Origin: Caldimonas mangrovi
Lineage (GTDB): Bacteria; Pseudomonadota; Gammaproteobacteria; Burkholderiales; Burkholderiaceae_C
Direction of reading: 5' to 3'
Assembly: GCF_023721835.1 (NCBI RefSeq)
Contig: NZ_JAMKFE010000007.1
Coordinates: 62,001 to 126,000 of the forward strand
Length of the DNA stretch: 64,000 nt
Shown here one piece after another: positions 53,286-62,640 of the stretch. The notes beneath the pieces were generated by a model. The model was not told the DNA's origin. It ran no database searches and saw only the letters and a program-made list of their open reading frames with translations. The stretch's first letter is position 1. Every line of letters starts with the position of its first letter. The translations under genes were made by a program, and so were the position numbers.

Positions 53286-54413
53286 TCACACCGTCACCCC
53301 GGCCACCACCGCATTCCCGATGGAGCTGGCGTCACTGGACAAGCGCAAAGGCATGTCACCTGTGGCGGCCCTCGGCGCACGCCGCTTGCTTTCCACCGGG
53401 CACAGCTCTGCATTCAGATGCACCATGCCCCGCTTGCCCCCGTGCCGCCGGTGGTCGCTGGGCGAATGGCCGAACTGTGCCCTATAGGCCTTGCAAAAGT
53501 GCGAGGCCGTCTGGAAACCACAGGCCACGGTGATCTGCATGATCGGTGCACTCGTGTGCGCCAGCAGTTCACGGGCACGACGCAGCCGCAAGGCCATGTA
53601 GTGCTGCGCTGGCGTGACGTCGTGGTAGCGGTGGAACAGGCGCTCCAGCTGGCGCAGCGAAACACCCGTCGCCTCCGCGATTTCCGACAGGGCCAGCGGC
53701 TCCTCGATGTTCGCGGCCATCAATTCGGTGGCCTCGATCAGATGTTCGTAGCCCGGGCCGACGAACTCGGGCTTCGGCAAACGCTGCTGCTCGCTCTGAT
53801 CGCGCACGCGATCGATGATGAACTGTTCGGAGATGGCCATTGCCAGCTTGTTGCCATGGTGGGTTCGCACCAGATGAAGCATCAGATGCAGCGGCGCGAT
53901 CCCGCCGGAGGCGGTGACCCGGTCGCGGTCGACGACAAAAACCTCCAGCGCGAAACGCACCTTGGGACAGGCTTCACGCAGCGCCGACAGGTTCTCCCAG
54001 TGCACCGCACAGCGGTAGCCATTGATGACCCCCGCCTCCGCCAGCGCATGCGTGCCGGTGCACAGGCCGCCCAAGGCCTGCCCGCGCGCAGCACGCCGGC
54101 GAAGGTCCTGAAGCACGGCGCCGCCGATGGCCTTCTGCACCTCCACGCCCCCACAGACGAACACCAGATCGCAAGCGTCCAGGTCCGCCAGCACGCCAGG
54201 CTTTTCCACCGACAAGCCGTTGCTTGCCGGCACCACGCTGCCGTCGCCCGTCGCGACCGTCCACGTGTAGAGTCGCTGCCCGCTCAGCAGGTTGGCCATG
54301 CGCAGGACTTCGAGCGCATTGGCAAACGCAATCATCGAATAGCTGTGTAGCAGCAGGAATCCGAAGTGGCGAACCTGGGGAGACGTGGATGAAGAAGAGA
54401 TCGGTTCAGTCAT
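53286..54413 (-). CDS. gbdR: GbdR-like AraC-family regulator of betaine catabolism
   Basis: This 375-residue protein has an N-terminal GATase-1/DJ-1-like domain (about 20-190; CDLVFVCGGVEVQKAIGG, GLCTGTHALAEAGVI) and a C-terminal AraC HTH (LALSEIAEATGVSLRQLERL, ITVACGFQTASHFCKAYRAQ, then FGHSPSDHRR). This is the layout of GbdR, which in Pseudomonas activates genes for glycine betaine and dimethylglycine breakdown. The ATG at 54413 is preferred because GAGG precedes it; another ATG lies 15 bases upstream. The 265 bases before the convergent binding-protein gene hold nothing clear. Confidence 0.85.
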   Translation of the reverse strand: MTEPISSSSTSPQVRHFGFLLLHSYSMIAFANALEVLRMANLLSGQRLYTWTVATGDGSVVPASNGLSVEKPGVLADLDACDLVFVCGGVEVQKAIGGAVLQDLRRRAARGQALGGLCTGTHALAEAGVINGYRCAVHWENLSALREACPKVRFALEVFVVDRDRVTASGGIAPLHLMLHLVRTHHGNKLAMAISEQFIIDRVRDQSEQQRLPKPEFVGPGYEHLIEATELMAANIEEPLALSEIAEATGVSLRQLERLFHRYHDVTPAQHYMALRLRRARELLAHTSAPIMQITVACGFQTASHFCKAYRAQFGHSPSDHRRHGGKRGMVHLNAELCPVESKRRAPRAATGDMPLRLSSDASSIGNAVVAGVTV

Positions 54414-54515
54414 CGCGGTCGGCCTCATCAGTGGGGGATCGCCGCTTGATGTCCGTCATGAACTGCATCCGTCCTGCGACGGCGCAAGCAATGCGGCCTC
54501 AATGCGGGTTCGACG

Positions 54516-54529
54516 TTGATTGTGATCAA
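54516..54529. promoter_or_regulatory. Perfect FNR/Anr-type box upstream of gbdR
   Basis: TTGATTGTGATCAA matches the FNR/Anr consensus (TTGAT, four bases, ATCAA) exactly and is nearly palindromic. It lies about 103 bases upstream of the gbdR start, in a 430-base gap (54414-54843) with no gene I can support. It could place the regulator under oxygen control. Confidence 0.5.
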
Positions 54530-54843
54530 ACTTCATGCACACCTGAACCGGGAAATACGCGTAAGGGAAGGCCTCCATGGCTCCATGGCACGCTTCGGCA
54601 GGACGTTCCCGCGGTCGTTGTGGATGCCGAACCGGACCCCTTTGCCCCATCTTCGTGCGCTCGCTTGATCACCGTCGACGAACGCAAGGAACAGGCCAGC
54701 ACGGCATGCGGCGTGACGGGCAGCCTCGCCGCCGCCATCACGGGTGGCACGGATGTTTTCGCAAGGAGTGCGGGCACGCGAGGTCGCCTCGACGCCAGGC
54801 GTCAACCATGGGCGTGCGCAAGCGCCAACCGGCGCTGTGTGTC

Positions 54844-55674
54844 TCAGGTCGAAGGATGGACCAGCGACAACTTGCGCAGATGCTCGAGCAGCAGTCGCGC
54901 CTTGTCCACGGCGGAGCCGTCGCGGATCACGATGCCGCCCTGACGGGAGGACTCGGCGGAACCCGTGGCTCGGGCCATGCGCGCCGCACCGCTTTCGGTG
55001 GATGCGGGCGCCAGCGGCCGGCGCTGCCTGCGTGCCGGCTCGAACGTCCAGTCCGCGCTCCTCGCGGGCTGCGGCGTGCCCGTGGCAATGGGGCCGTTCG
55101 TCAGGCAGCCCGCCTGCGCAGCAGCCCAGGAGTAGCGCAGCGGCAGGTCTTCGCGCGACGCCAGGCGCGCACTGGTGACGAGCACGGCGGCCGTGCCGCG
55201 CTCGAGGCGCCACGAACGCCGCGCACCACGAGGCAACGCCTGCGTCACGTGCCAGCCGCCATCGGTTTCAGGCAGCAGGTCGATCACCTCGTTGATGAGC
55301 GGCCGCTGCAGGCATTTCGCCAGTGCATAGGGCAGCAGCCCGCTGGCCGGGCCGGACTCGCCACGCGGCCCGGTGAGCACCAGCTCGCTATCTCGGCAGG
55401 CAGTTGCCAGGACCTGCACGATCTCTTCGAGCCCCGCGGAACCATCGGCCGGCACCCGCGTGAGCTGGCTCACGCCCTGCGCCAGGTAGTCGCGCGCGAC
55501 GCCGGCCGGCATGTCGCCCGCGGTGCACAGCCACGGCTCACCGCTCTCGCCCAGCGCCTTCTGCGCCAACGCGATCGCCGCGGTGTCGGCCCGGCTGCGC
55601 GTGGCGCGACCGCTGGTGGTGTCGATGCGCACGCTCACCAGGACCGCGAGCAAGGAAGGCTGTGTCGAACTCAT
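54844..55674 (-). CDS. Electron transfer flavoprotein beta-type subunit (divergent)
   Basis: This 276-residue protein has an N-terminal ETF-beta-like fold (LLAVLVSVRID; RADTAAIALAQKALGESG; ELVLTGPRGES). The C-terminal half is variable and basic. With the alpha-type partner it would carry electrons from dimethylglycine demethylation. Its ATG overlaps the stop of the alpha-type gene. The family branch is the one found beside dgcA/dgcB (PA5401 type in Pseudomonas), not the housekeeping ETF. Confidence 0.8.
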   Translation of the reverse strand: MSSTQPSLLAVLVSVRIDTTSGRATRSRADTAAIALAQKALGESGEPWLCTAGDMPAGVARDYLAQGVSQLTRVPADGSAGLEEIVQVLATACRDSELVLTGPRGESGPASGLLPYALAKCLQRPLINEVIDLLPETDGGWHVTQALPRGARRSWRLERGTAAVLVTSARLASREDLPLRYSWAAAQAGCLTNGPIATGTPQPARSADWTFEPARRQRRPLAPASTESGAARMARATGSAESSRQGGIVIRDGSAVDKARLLLEHLRKLSLVHPST

Positions 55675-56795
55675 GACGCCGTCTCCGCTGAAGCCGGTGT
55701 GGTGCGCACCAGCATGAGCAGTGCGCGCATCAGGTTTTGCACGTCCTCGGCCAACACCAGCTCCGAGCGCTGTGCAATGGGCGCCGCCGGATCGGTGTTG
55801 ACGGCCATGACGTGCCGGCATTCGCGTATGCCTTGCAGGTGCTGCACCGCACCGGAGATGCCCATGGCCAGGTAGCCGCGTGCCTGGACCGTGCGGCCGG
55901 TGGCGCCGATCTGCTGGCTGCGCGGGAAACGGCCGTCGTCCACGGCCACGCGCGAGGCGCCCACGGCCGCGCCGAGGGCCTGGGCAAGCTCGTGGAACAA
56001 CGCCACGTCGGTGACGCCGTTGCCGGCAGCAAGGATGAAGTCCGCCTCTTCCAGCGCCACTTGCTGCGCCTTGCCGGACACGCGGCCCAGGTCCTGCACC
56101 CCGACGGTCGGCCGTGCAGCAGGCGCCGGCAAGGCCAGCTGTTCACCCCGTCCGACGAAGGGCAGATCGGTGCGTGCCACGTGCCGTGCGACCAACAGCA
56201 GGTCCAGGTCCGCCAGCGACGCCGTCGCGTCGCCGCTCGCCCGCCCCATCGCGCCATGATCTCGCACGCGGGCTCGGCCTTCCGCAATCTCGACAACGGA
56301 AGCGGCGACCGCCAAGCCTTGCGCCACCGCCAGGCGGCGCCCCAGGTCGGCGTCGTCGCCGCGGTCGGGCATCAGCACCAGCCGTGGCCGCAACGTCCCC
56401 CAACGCTCGGCCACGGCATCGGCGAGCGCGTCGGCCGTGGTCGCCTCTGTGACGGGCAGGAGCTCCAGCCTATCGATGCCCAGTGCAGCGGGATCGAGCT
56501 GCAGCGATGCGTCGGCACAGGGCATCACGACGACCACCGCCTCGTCAGCGCGCGCCAGCAGAGCAGCCGCGGCAATCGCTTCGCGCGCGTGTTCGTCGAT
56601 GCCACCGCTGTCGGGGTGGGTCACGACCAGCAGGCAGGCCGAAGCCGGCTGTGCCAGGCGTGGCCGGCGTTCGGCCGCAGGGGCTGCGGCACCGAGGCGC
56701 ACATCCCGCTCGCCTTCGGTACCACCCAGAATGATACGGCGCAAGCCCTGCGCCGTGATGAGCGCCGGGCGGCGCGGATCGACGCGACGCGTCAT
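55671..56795 (-). CDS. Electron transfer flavoprotein alpha-type subunit
   Basis: This 374-residue protein has the ETF-alpha FAD domain in its C-terminal 130 residues: RFPRSQQIGATGRTVQARGY, GISGAVQHLQGI and NTDPAAPI. It forms the heterodimer with the following gene product and passes electrons from the dimethylglycine dehydrogenase complex. The N-terminal start MTRRVDPRRPAL is chosen as the first ATG after the dgcB stop (28 bases). The Pseudomonas counterpart is PA5400. Confidence 0.85.
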   Translation of the reverse strand: MTRRVDPRRPALITAQGLRRIILGGTEGERDVRLGAAAPAAERRPRLAQPASACLLVVTHPDSGGIDEHAREAIAAAALLARADEAVVVVMPCADASLQLDPAALGIDRLELLPVTEATTADALADAVAERWGTLRPRLVLMPDRGDDADLGRRLAVAQGLAVAASVVEIAEGRARVRDHGAMGRASGDATASLADLDLLLVARHVARTDLPFVGRGEQLALPAPAARPTVGVQDLGRVSGKAQQVALEEADFILAAGNGVTDVALFHELAQALGAAVGASRVAVDDGRFPRSQQIGATGRTVQARGYLAMGISGAVQHLQGIRECRHVMAVNTDPAAPIAQRSELVLAEDVQNLMRALLMLVRTTPASAETAS

Positions 56796-56823
56796 GGCTG
56801 TCCCCCGCGCATGCTGCGCCTGC

Positions 56824-58794
56824 TCATGCCTGCACCTCCACTGCACGGGCCACCAGCTCGGCCACGTCCAGCACTTCGGGTCGTGGGCCAACCACGCCTT
56901 CCAGCATCGCGGTGCATTGCGGGCAGGCCACGGCAACGACCTCCGTGCGCGTGGCACGGGCGTCGTCCATGCGGATGTCGGGAATGCGGCGCTTGCCCGG
57001 AATATCCGTAGCTGGCGCCCCGCCCCCGCCCCCGCAGCAGCGTGCGTTCATGCCGTGGCGCTCCATCTCCACCACGCGGATGCCGATGGCCTTGAGGGCG
57101 CGGCGCGGCGCTTCGGTCTGACCGTTGTAGCGACCGAGGTAGCACGGGTCGTGCAACGTGACCGTGGGCATCGCAGCCCCCCTGCCTGCAGCCGGTTGCA
57201 GGGCGTTGCGCTCCAGCAGGTCGGCCAGCAGCTCGGTGTGGTGCCACACCTGGGTGCGACCTTCGGCGAGACGTTGTGCCCAAGCAGAATCGATCAGCGG
57301 GTATTCGTTGCGCAATGCGTGCAACAGATGCGGGTCGGCCGTGACGATGTTCGCCGCCGGCCGCGTCCACAGTGTCGCGATGAGCTGGCGAGCCAGGCGC
57401 TGGTAGTCCGCTTCGTCGCCCAGCCGGCGGGCCACGTCGCCGCAATCCGTTTCGGCAGCGCCCAGCACCGCGGGAACGATGCCGCCGGCCTTCATGGATT
57501 GCACCAGCGCCCGCAAGGTCTTCTGGGCGCGCATGTCGAAGCCGCTCTCACCCGCCATGAGCAGCCACTCGACCTGCTGCGCCGGCTCGGCAAGGGGCAG
57601 GCCCAGGTCGGTCGCCCAGTGGTAGCGCGCGGCCAGCGGATAGCGGCCTTGTGTGTCGGTCTCGCGCAGCGCGGCCAGCACCTCGCCGCCCTTGTTCGGC
57701 ACCATACCGCCCACCAGCGTGAGGTTGCGCCTCAGGCCCACCACCAGGTCCACGTGCTCGATGAGCATGGGACAGGCCTGCACGCAGGCGCGGCAGGTGG
57801 TGCAACTCCACAGCGTCTCGGCTTCCACGAGGCCGGGCACCACCGGCTGGTCCGGCGCGCCGGCATGGCGGCCCGCCTCCTGTCCCGGGTAGGGGTTGCC
57901 GTGATAGCGCGCATCGCTGCCGCCGGCCATGCCTGTCACCAGGTCTTGCACCAGCTTCTTGGGATTGAGCGGCTGGCCGGCGGCATAGGCCGGGCAGGCC
58001 GCCTCGCACTTGCCGCACTGCACGCAGGCGTCAAACGACAGCAGCCTGTTCCACGGCAGATCGACGGGCCGGGCGATGCCCGGCGCATCCCGGCCCAGGG
58101 TCAACGGCTCGAGCGCGCTCGCACGGCGTTGCGCGCTGGGTCCGACGCGCTGCGGCTGGAAGCGCTCGGGCCGCGGATGCAGGCCCAGGTGGAGCAGCCC
58201 GGCGATGGCGTGCTTCATCGGTCCGGCCAGACCGATGCCCAGCGCCAGTTCGGCCGCCCCCACGGCGAGCGCCAGCACACAAAGCGTGGCCCACCACGGT
58301 GCGATCTGCTCGTACCACAACGCGCCTGCAGCCAGCGCACCCATGCCCGCGGCACCGCTGGCCAGCGTCCACGGCAACCGGCTCCAGGGGCCGCGGGAAA
58401 CGCGCGCCGCAACCGCCGGCTGGCGTCTGCGCATCGCCATCATCACGGCGCCCGCAAGCATCAACACCGCACAGACCGCCAGCGCCACGTCAAGCACCGC
58501 CAGGCGAAGGCGCAATCCATCGTTGATCGCAACGAGCCCCAGGCAGGCGAGCGCCCCGCCGGCCACTGCCACATGGGCACGCGCCACTGCGGGCTCGCGA
58601 GCCACCACGTCGTGCAGATCGACGAAATAGCGCTTCGGGACGGCCAGCAGGCCGCGCCAGTCGACCGCGGCCGGACGGCCCGCACGCCACAGCGCCGCAC
58701 GGCGCGCCGTGCCAACCGCCAACGCTGCCAGCGCCAGCCAGAACACAGCGGTGACGAGGTCGCGCCACACGAAGGCAGAGGTCAAGCTTTCCAT
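56824..58794 (-). CDS. dgcB: DgcB: membrane iron-sulfur electron-transfer protein of dimethylglycine catabolism
   Basis: This 656-residue protein has an N-terminal membrane part (four to five helices, about 10-240), two 4Fe-4S motifs (CVQCGKCEAACP and CTTCRACVQACP) and two CCG-type cysteine-rich segments (HDPCYLGRYNG and ARCCGGGGG). This is the heterodisulfide reductase-like architecture of DgcB, which takes electrons from DgcA/ETF to the quinone pool. It is encoded between dgcA and the ETF genes, as in Pseudomonas. Confidence 0.9.
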   Translation of the reverse strand: MESLTSAFVWRDLVTAVFWLALAALAVGTARRAALWRAGRPAAVDWRGLLAVPKRYFVDLHDVVAREPAVARAHVAVAGGALACLGLVAINDGLRLRLAVLDVALAVCAVLMLAGAVMMAMRRRQPAVAARVSRGPWSRLPWTLASGAAGMGALAAGALWYEQIAPWWATLCVLALAVGAAELALGIGLAGPMKHAIAGLLHLGLHPRPERFQPQRVGPSAQRRASALEPLTLGRDAPGIARPVDLPWNRLLSFDACVQCGKCEAACPAYAAGQPLNPKKLVQDLVTGMAGGSDARYHGNPYPGQEAGRHAGAPDQPVVPGLVEAETLWSCTTCRACVQACPMLIEHVDLVVGLRRNLTLVGGMVPNKGGEVLAALRETDTQGRYPLAARYHWATDLGLPLAEPAQQVEWLLMAGESGFDMRAQKTLRALVQSMKAGGIVPAVLGAAETDCGDVARRLGDEADYQRLARQLIATLWTRPAANIVTADPHLLHALRNEYPLIDSAWAQRLAEGRTQVWHHTELLADLLERNALQPAAGRGAAMPTVTLHDPCYLGRYNGQTEAPRRALKAIGIRVVEMERHGMNARCCGGGGGAPATDIPGKRRIPDIRMDDARATRTEVVAVACPQCTAMLEGVVGPRPEVLDVAELVARAVEVQA

Positions 58795-58842
58795 CTCAAT
58801 ACTCCATGCCGTCGAAGCGACGCGCCGTGCGCATGAAACCGG

Positions 58843-58925
58843 CCGAGCCCAGCGGCCGCCGCGGGGCCGGCTTTGGCGGGCCGCTCGCGCTGCCCTCTGG
58901 AGGGGGAGCGCCGAAGGCGCTTCGG
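58843..58925. repeat. GC-rich double hairpin between dgcA and dgcB
   Basis: The 146-base gap between dgcA and dgcB contains stems CCCTC-TG-GAGGG (58893-58904) and CCGAAG-GCG-CTTCGG (58911-58925), preceded by a GC-rich block. Repeats of this appearance are scattered in Burkholderiales genomes as I recall. It may modulate dgcB expression relative to dgcA. Confidence 0.55.
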
Positions 58926-58940
58926 GAGTGGGCCTTCACG

Positions 58941-61001
58941 CTAGAAGTCCTTGCACAGACGCAACGCGTCGTAGATCGCCGCGTGGATGTTGTGCATCGA
59001 CACGCCGTCCCCGATACGGAACAGCGCGAACTTTCCGTTGCCCAGCGGCTGCGACAGCACCGGCTGCGGTTGCGCCGCGTAGAGCGTGTCGATGTCGGTC
59101 TGCCCATGATTGACGGAGCGGTCCTTGAGCTGCCAGTACAGCGCCTCGTTGGGCCGGATGCCGTTCTCGATCACGACCTGGTCGACGACGCGCTCTTCCT
59201 GCACATCGGTGTACTCGTTGCGCAGCACGGCCACCAGTTTGTCCCCCTCGCGGTACACGCGGTCGAGCCAATGGTTCGGCGTGAGGATCACGCCCTGCGA
59301 GTACAGGCGCCGGTAGAAGATCGGGAAGGTCGTCCCGCCGGTGTCGTCCGCGATCTTCACGTCCGGCGTCACCATTTCGACCAGATGGCCGCGGCTGGCG
59401 ATGAAGTCCGCTGCGCCGGTGCCTGCATGCGCACTGATGGCGTCGTACACCAGCACGTTGCCCTGCGGCGCCGTGCGGCCGCTCAGGATGTCCCAGCTCG
59501 ACACCGCCAGCCCTTCGGACACGCCCCACTCGTGGACCTGGTCGGTGTGCGGAACACCGCCGGTGGCCAGCACCACGATGCCGGGCCGCTCGTCCATGAT
59601 CATCGACACGTCGGCCTCGGTGTTCAGCCGCCGGTCCACGCCCAGGCGCAGCGTCTCGAGGTCGAACCAGCGGATGATGCCCGCCATCTGCTCGCGCTGG
59701 GGCGCCTTGGCCGCCAGGTTCACCTGGCCGCCCACCTGGCCCTGCTTCTCGAACAGCACCACGTCGTGGCCGCGTTCGCGAGCCACGCGTGCGGCTTCCA
59801 GGCCTGCAGGCCCGGCCCCCACGACCACCACCTTGCGCTTCGGTCCGGTGCTCCTGGCGATCAGGTGCGGCATGGTGCGTTCTCGGCTGGTGGCGGCGTT
59901 CTGCACGCACAGCACGTCCAGGCCGTTGTACTGGCGGTCGATGCAGTAGTTGGCGCCGACGCACTGCTTGATCTGGTCTTCACGGCCGTCGCGGATCTTG
60001 ACGACCATGTACGGGTCGGCAATTTGCGCGCGCGTCATGCCTACCATGTCGACCGTTCCGCTGGCGAGCAGCCGTTCGGCCTGCTGCGCATCGCGGATGC
60101 TCTGCGCATGCATCACCGGGATCTTCACCACGCTCTTGATGCCGCCGGCCAGGTGCACGAATGGTTCGGGCGGCAGCGCCATCGGTGGCATGCAGTTGGC
60201 CAGCGTGTTGTGCGTGTCCGCACCCGAGCCGATGACGCTCAGGTAGTCGATCAGCCCGGTTTCGCTCATGGCCTGCGCGATCTCCTTCAGCGCTTCGTGG
60301 TCCAGGCCGTCCTCATGGAACTCGTCGCCGCACATGCGCAGGCCCACGCAGAAGTCGCGGCCCACCTCTTCGCGCACGGCATGGAGCACCTCGACGCCGA
60401 AGCGCAGGCGGTTCGCGAGGGAGCCTCCGTATTCGTCGGTGCGGTGGTTGGTGCGCGGACTCCAGAACTGGTCGATCAGGTGCTGGTGCGCGGCCGAGAT
60501 CTCGATGCCGTCCATGCCGGAGGCCCTCACGCGGCGCGCGGCCCGCGCATAGTCCTTGACGATGCGTCGGATCTCCTCGATCTCGATCGTCTTCGCATTG
60601 CCGCGGTGCACCGGCTCCCGTACGCCCGAAGGGCTCACGAGATGGGGCCAATCGTAGCCGTGCCAGGCGTTGCGGCGCCCCATGTGGGTCGCCTGGATCA
60701 TGATCTTCGCGCCGTGGCCGTGCATGGCTTCTGCCAGCCTGGCGAGCCCTTCCATGGTCTCGTCGCGCGAGAGATTCACCGAGCTCCACCAGGCGTTTGG
60801 GCTGTCCTTGGCCACCGGGCTGGAGCCGCCGCAGATGGCCAGGCCCACGCCGCCGCGCGCCTTCTCCTCGTAGTAGCGGATGTAGCGTTCCCCGGGCATG
60901 CCGTCATCGGCATAGACCTCGGCGTGCGCCGTGCTCACGATCCGGTTGCGGATCTGCAGCTGGTTCAGCTGGATGGGTTCGAACAGGTGCGGGTAACGCA
61001 T
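58941..61001 (-). CDS. dgcA: DgcA: FMN/FAD dimethylglycine demethylase subunit
   Basis: This 686-residue protein is an Old Yellow Enzyme-type oxidoreductase of the trimethylamine dehydrogenase layout. An FMN-binding TIM barrel (1-about 370; FEPIQLNQLQIRNRIVSTAH) is followed by a Cys motif region (QCVGANYCIDRQYNG, LCVQNAATSRE) that would bind 4Fe-4S, and an FAD/NAD domain from about 390 (VVVVGAGPAGLEAARVA). In Pseudomonas DgcA with DgcB turns dimethylglycine to sarcosine. Relatives also act on N-methylproline. The start is the ATG at 61001. Confidence 0.9.
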   Translation of the reverse strand: MRYPHLFEPIQLNQLQIRNRIVSTAHAEVYADDGMPGERYIRYYEEKARGGVGLAICGGSSPVAKDSPNAWWSSVNLSRDETMEGLARLAEAMHGHGAKIMIQATHMGRRNAWHGYDWPHLVSPSGVREPVHRGNAKTIEIEEIRRIVKDYARAARRVRASGMDGIEISAAHQHLIDQFWSPRTNHRTDEYGGSLANRLRFGVEVLHAVREEVGRDFCVGLRMCGDEFHEDGLDHEALKEIAQAMSETGLIDYLSVIGSGADTHNTLANCMPPMALPPEPFVHLAGGIKSVVKIPVMHAQSIRDAQQAERLLASGTVDMVGMTRAQIADPYMVVKIRDGREDQIKQCVGANYCIDRQYNGLDVLCVQNAATSRERTMPHLIARSTGPKRKVVVVGAGPAGLEAARVARERGHDVVLFEKQGQVGGQVNLAAKAPQREQMAGIIRWFDLETLRLGVDRRLNTEADVSMIMDERPGIVVLATGGVPHTDQVHEWGVSEGLAVSSWDILSGRTAPQGNVLVYDAISAHAGTGAADFIASRGHLVEMVTPDVKIADDTGGTTFPIFYRRLYSQGVILTPNHWLDRVYREGDKLVAVLRNEYTDVQEERVVDQVVIENGIRPNEALYWQLKDRSVNHGQTDIDTLYAAQPQPVLSQPLGNGKFALFRIGDGVSMHNIHAAIYDALRLCKDF

Positions 61002-61036
61002 GGTAGGGCTGCGGCGTTTCTGTGGATCTCTATGTG

Positions 61037-61576
61037 TCAGACGAGAACAGGCGTCACCGTGAACACGCAGTGGTCGTGTCCCTCGGCCTCGCAGCGTGTC
61101 TCGGCGCTGTGCGTCTTCCAGGGCTGGCCAGTGTCCTGACCCACCCAGTCCATCGCACCGGAGAACCAGCCGGCGAAGAGATAGCAGACCTTGTCCTTCG
61201 TCACCGGCACGCCGGCGATGCCCTGGGCCAGCACGAACACCGAGTGCTTCAGCAGGATGCGCGCGTGGCCCGAGGCCGGATCCACCTCTTCGAAGGAAAA
61301 CAGGCCCCAGCCGCGCTGCGACAGCCGCTTGAGGTAGTGCTCGTACACCGCCAGGCCTCTCAGGCCATGGGTCTTTGCTTCCTGTTCGCACCAGAAGTAC
61401 GCCGAGCGGTAGCCTGCCTTGTAGAGGCTTCGGGCATAGGTGTCGCGCCCGATGGCAGCTTCGGCCTCGACGTGGTTGTTCACGAAGAAGTGCCGCGGCA
61501 CGTAGATCATCGGCAGTCCGTCGGTGCGCCAGATGCCGGTGTTCTCTTCGACGTCGATGGGCAATTGCGGTTGCAT
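61037..61576 (-). CDS. DUF5943/4-vinyl reductase-like protein of the betaine cluster
   Basis: This 179-residue protein has a V4R-like fold: RSLYKAGYRSAYFWCEQEAK, then a C-terminal CEAEGHDHCVFTV Cys pair. It matches in position and size the protein between the dipeptidase and dgcA in Pseudomonas (PA5397). Its role is not known; V4R domains often bind small hydrophobic ligands. The ATG at 61576 follows the dipeptidase stop by only 4 bases, suggesting co-translation. It is probably cytoplasmic. Confidence 0.8.
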   Translation of the reverse strand: MQPQLPIDVEENTGIWRTDGLPMIYVPRHFFVNNHVEAEAAIGRDTYARSLYKAGYRSAYFWCEQEAKTHGLRGLAVYEHYLKRLSQRGWGLFSFEEVDPASGHARILLKHSVFVLAQGIAGVPVTKDKVCYLFAGWFSGAMDWVGQDTGQPWKTHSAETRCEAEGHDHCVFTVTPVLV

Positions 61577-61580
61577 CGTC

Positions 61581-62552
61581 TCAGGCCCCCCACACGTCCT
61601 TGAACACCCGCAGCCAGTTGCCGCCGATGACCTTCTCGATCTTGCCGGCCGGCCAACCGGCGTGAAGCATCGCATCCGTCAGGTTCGGCATCTCGCCGAT
61701 GGTGCGGATGCCCACCGGGTTGAGCACGGTGCCGAAGTCGGTGAGCCGACGGCCCCGGCCCTTGTCATGCGTGATGTGGTCGAAGAACTCCTGGCCGTAG
61801 CCCTGCGTGTGGTCGGTGCCGACGCCCACGCAGTCCTCGCCCACGAGGTTGATCACGTAGTCGATGGCTTCCACGTAGTCTTCGACGTTGGCGTCGATGC
61901 CGCGGCGCAGGAAGGGCGGGAACATCGTCACGCCGATGAAGCCGCCGCGGTCGGCAATGAAGCGCAGCTGCTCGTCGCTCTTGTTGCGCGGGTGCTCCTT
62001 CAGGCCCGCGGGCAGGCAGTGGCTGTAGGTGACCGGCTTCTTCGAGGCCAGGATGGCTTCCTCGCTCGTCTTGGCACCCACGTGGGACAGGTCCACCATG
62101 ATGCCCACGCGGTTCATCTCGGCGATGACCTCGTGGCCATAGCCGGAGAGGCCGCCGTCGCGCTCGTAGCAGCCGGTGCCGATCAGGTTCTGCGTGTTGT
62201 AGCAAAGCTGGACCACGCGCACGCCCATGTCCGCGAAGGCCTCGATGTGGCCCAGATGGTCTTCGAAGGCATGGGCGTTCTGGAAGCCGAGGATGATGCC
62301 GGTCTTGCCGTCCCGCTTGGCCTGCTCGATGTCGGCCGTGGTGCGCACAAGAGTGAGCAGGTCCCCATTGGCGCGGATGTGCGCCTTCATGTCAGCGATG
62401 TTGTGCACCGTGCTCTTGAAGTCTTCCCAGACCGAGACGGTGCAGTTGGCGGCAGTGAGTCCGCCCTTGCGCATGTCCTCGAACACCGGGCGGCACCACT
62501 TGGAGATGATCAGCCCATCGATGACGATGGCATTGGCATGGATCGGATTCAT
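61581..62552 (-). CDS. Membrane dipeptidase-like (M19) hydrolase of the betaine cluster
   Basis: This 323-residue protein is a renal-dipeptidase (M19) family member: ANAIVIDGLIISKWCRPVFE at the N-terminus, VDLSHVGAKTSEEAI and PVTYSHCLPAGLKEHPRN with metal-ligand His, and CVGVGTDHTQGYG with the conserved Asp. No signal peptide is seen. In Pseudomonas a homologue (PA5396) heads the dimethylglycine operon; its substrate is unknown. The Asp in the usual DGHND position is changed (DGLIISK), so the metal site may be altered. Confidence 0.85.
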   Translation of the reverse strand: MNPIHANAIVIDGLIISKWCRPVFEDMRKGGLTAANCTVSVWEDFKSTVHNIADMKAHIRANGDLLTLVRTTADIEQAKRDGKTGIILGFQNAHAFEDHLGHIEAFADMGVRVVQLCYNTQNLIGTGCYERDGGLSGYGHEVIAEMNRVGIMVDLSHVGAKTSEEAILASKKPVTYSHCLPAGLKEHPRNKSDEQLRFIADRGGFIGVTMFPPFLRRGIDANVEDYVEAIDYVINLVGEDCVGVGTDHTQGYGQEFFDHITHDKGRGRRLTDFGTVLNPVGIRTIGEMPNLTDAMLHAGWPAGKIEKVIGGNWLRVFKDVWGA

Positions 62553-62611
62553 GGCTTGGGTCCTCGCGTCTGGTACATGGCCTCATTCTTCGAGCGGGCG
62601 ACAGCGGAGGC

Positions 62612-62640
62612 TTGTGCAACGCGGACACGCACTTGCACAA
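62612..62640. promoter_or_regulatory. Inverted repeat between the dipeptidase gene and gbcA
   Basis: TTGTGCAA (62612-62619) and TTGCACAA (62633-62640) are perfect inverted 8-base arms, 13 bases apart, 60 bases upstream of the dipeptidase start. They lie in the 516-base gap (62553-63068) between the divergent dipeptidase and gbcA genes, where betaine regulators should act. Several TGTCG/CGACA words also occur in the gap (for instance near 62911-62930). I see no gene in the gap. Confidence 0.45.

Noticed and set aside
54526-54777. Minus-strand open frame of 83 codons between gbdR and the ETF gene
   Set aside because: No Shine-Dalgarno sequence, no recognisable family, and it overlaps the exact FNR box; likely chance.
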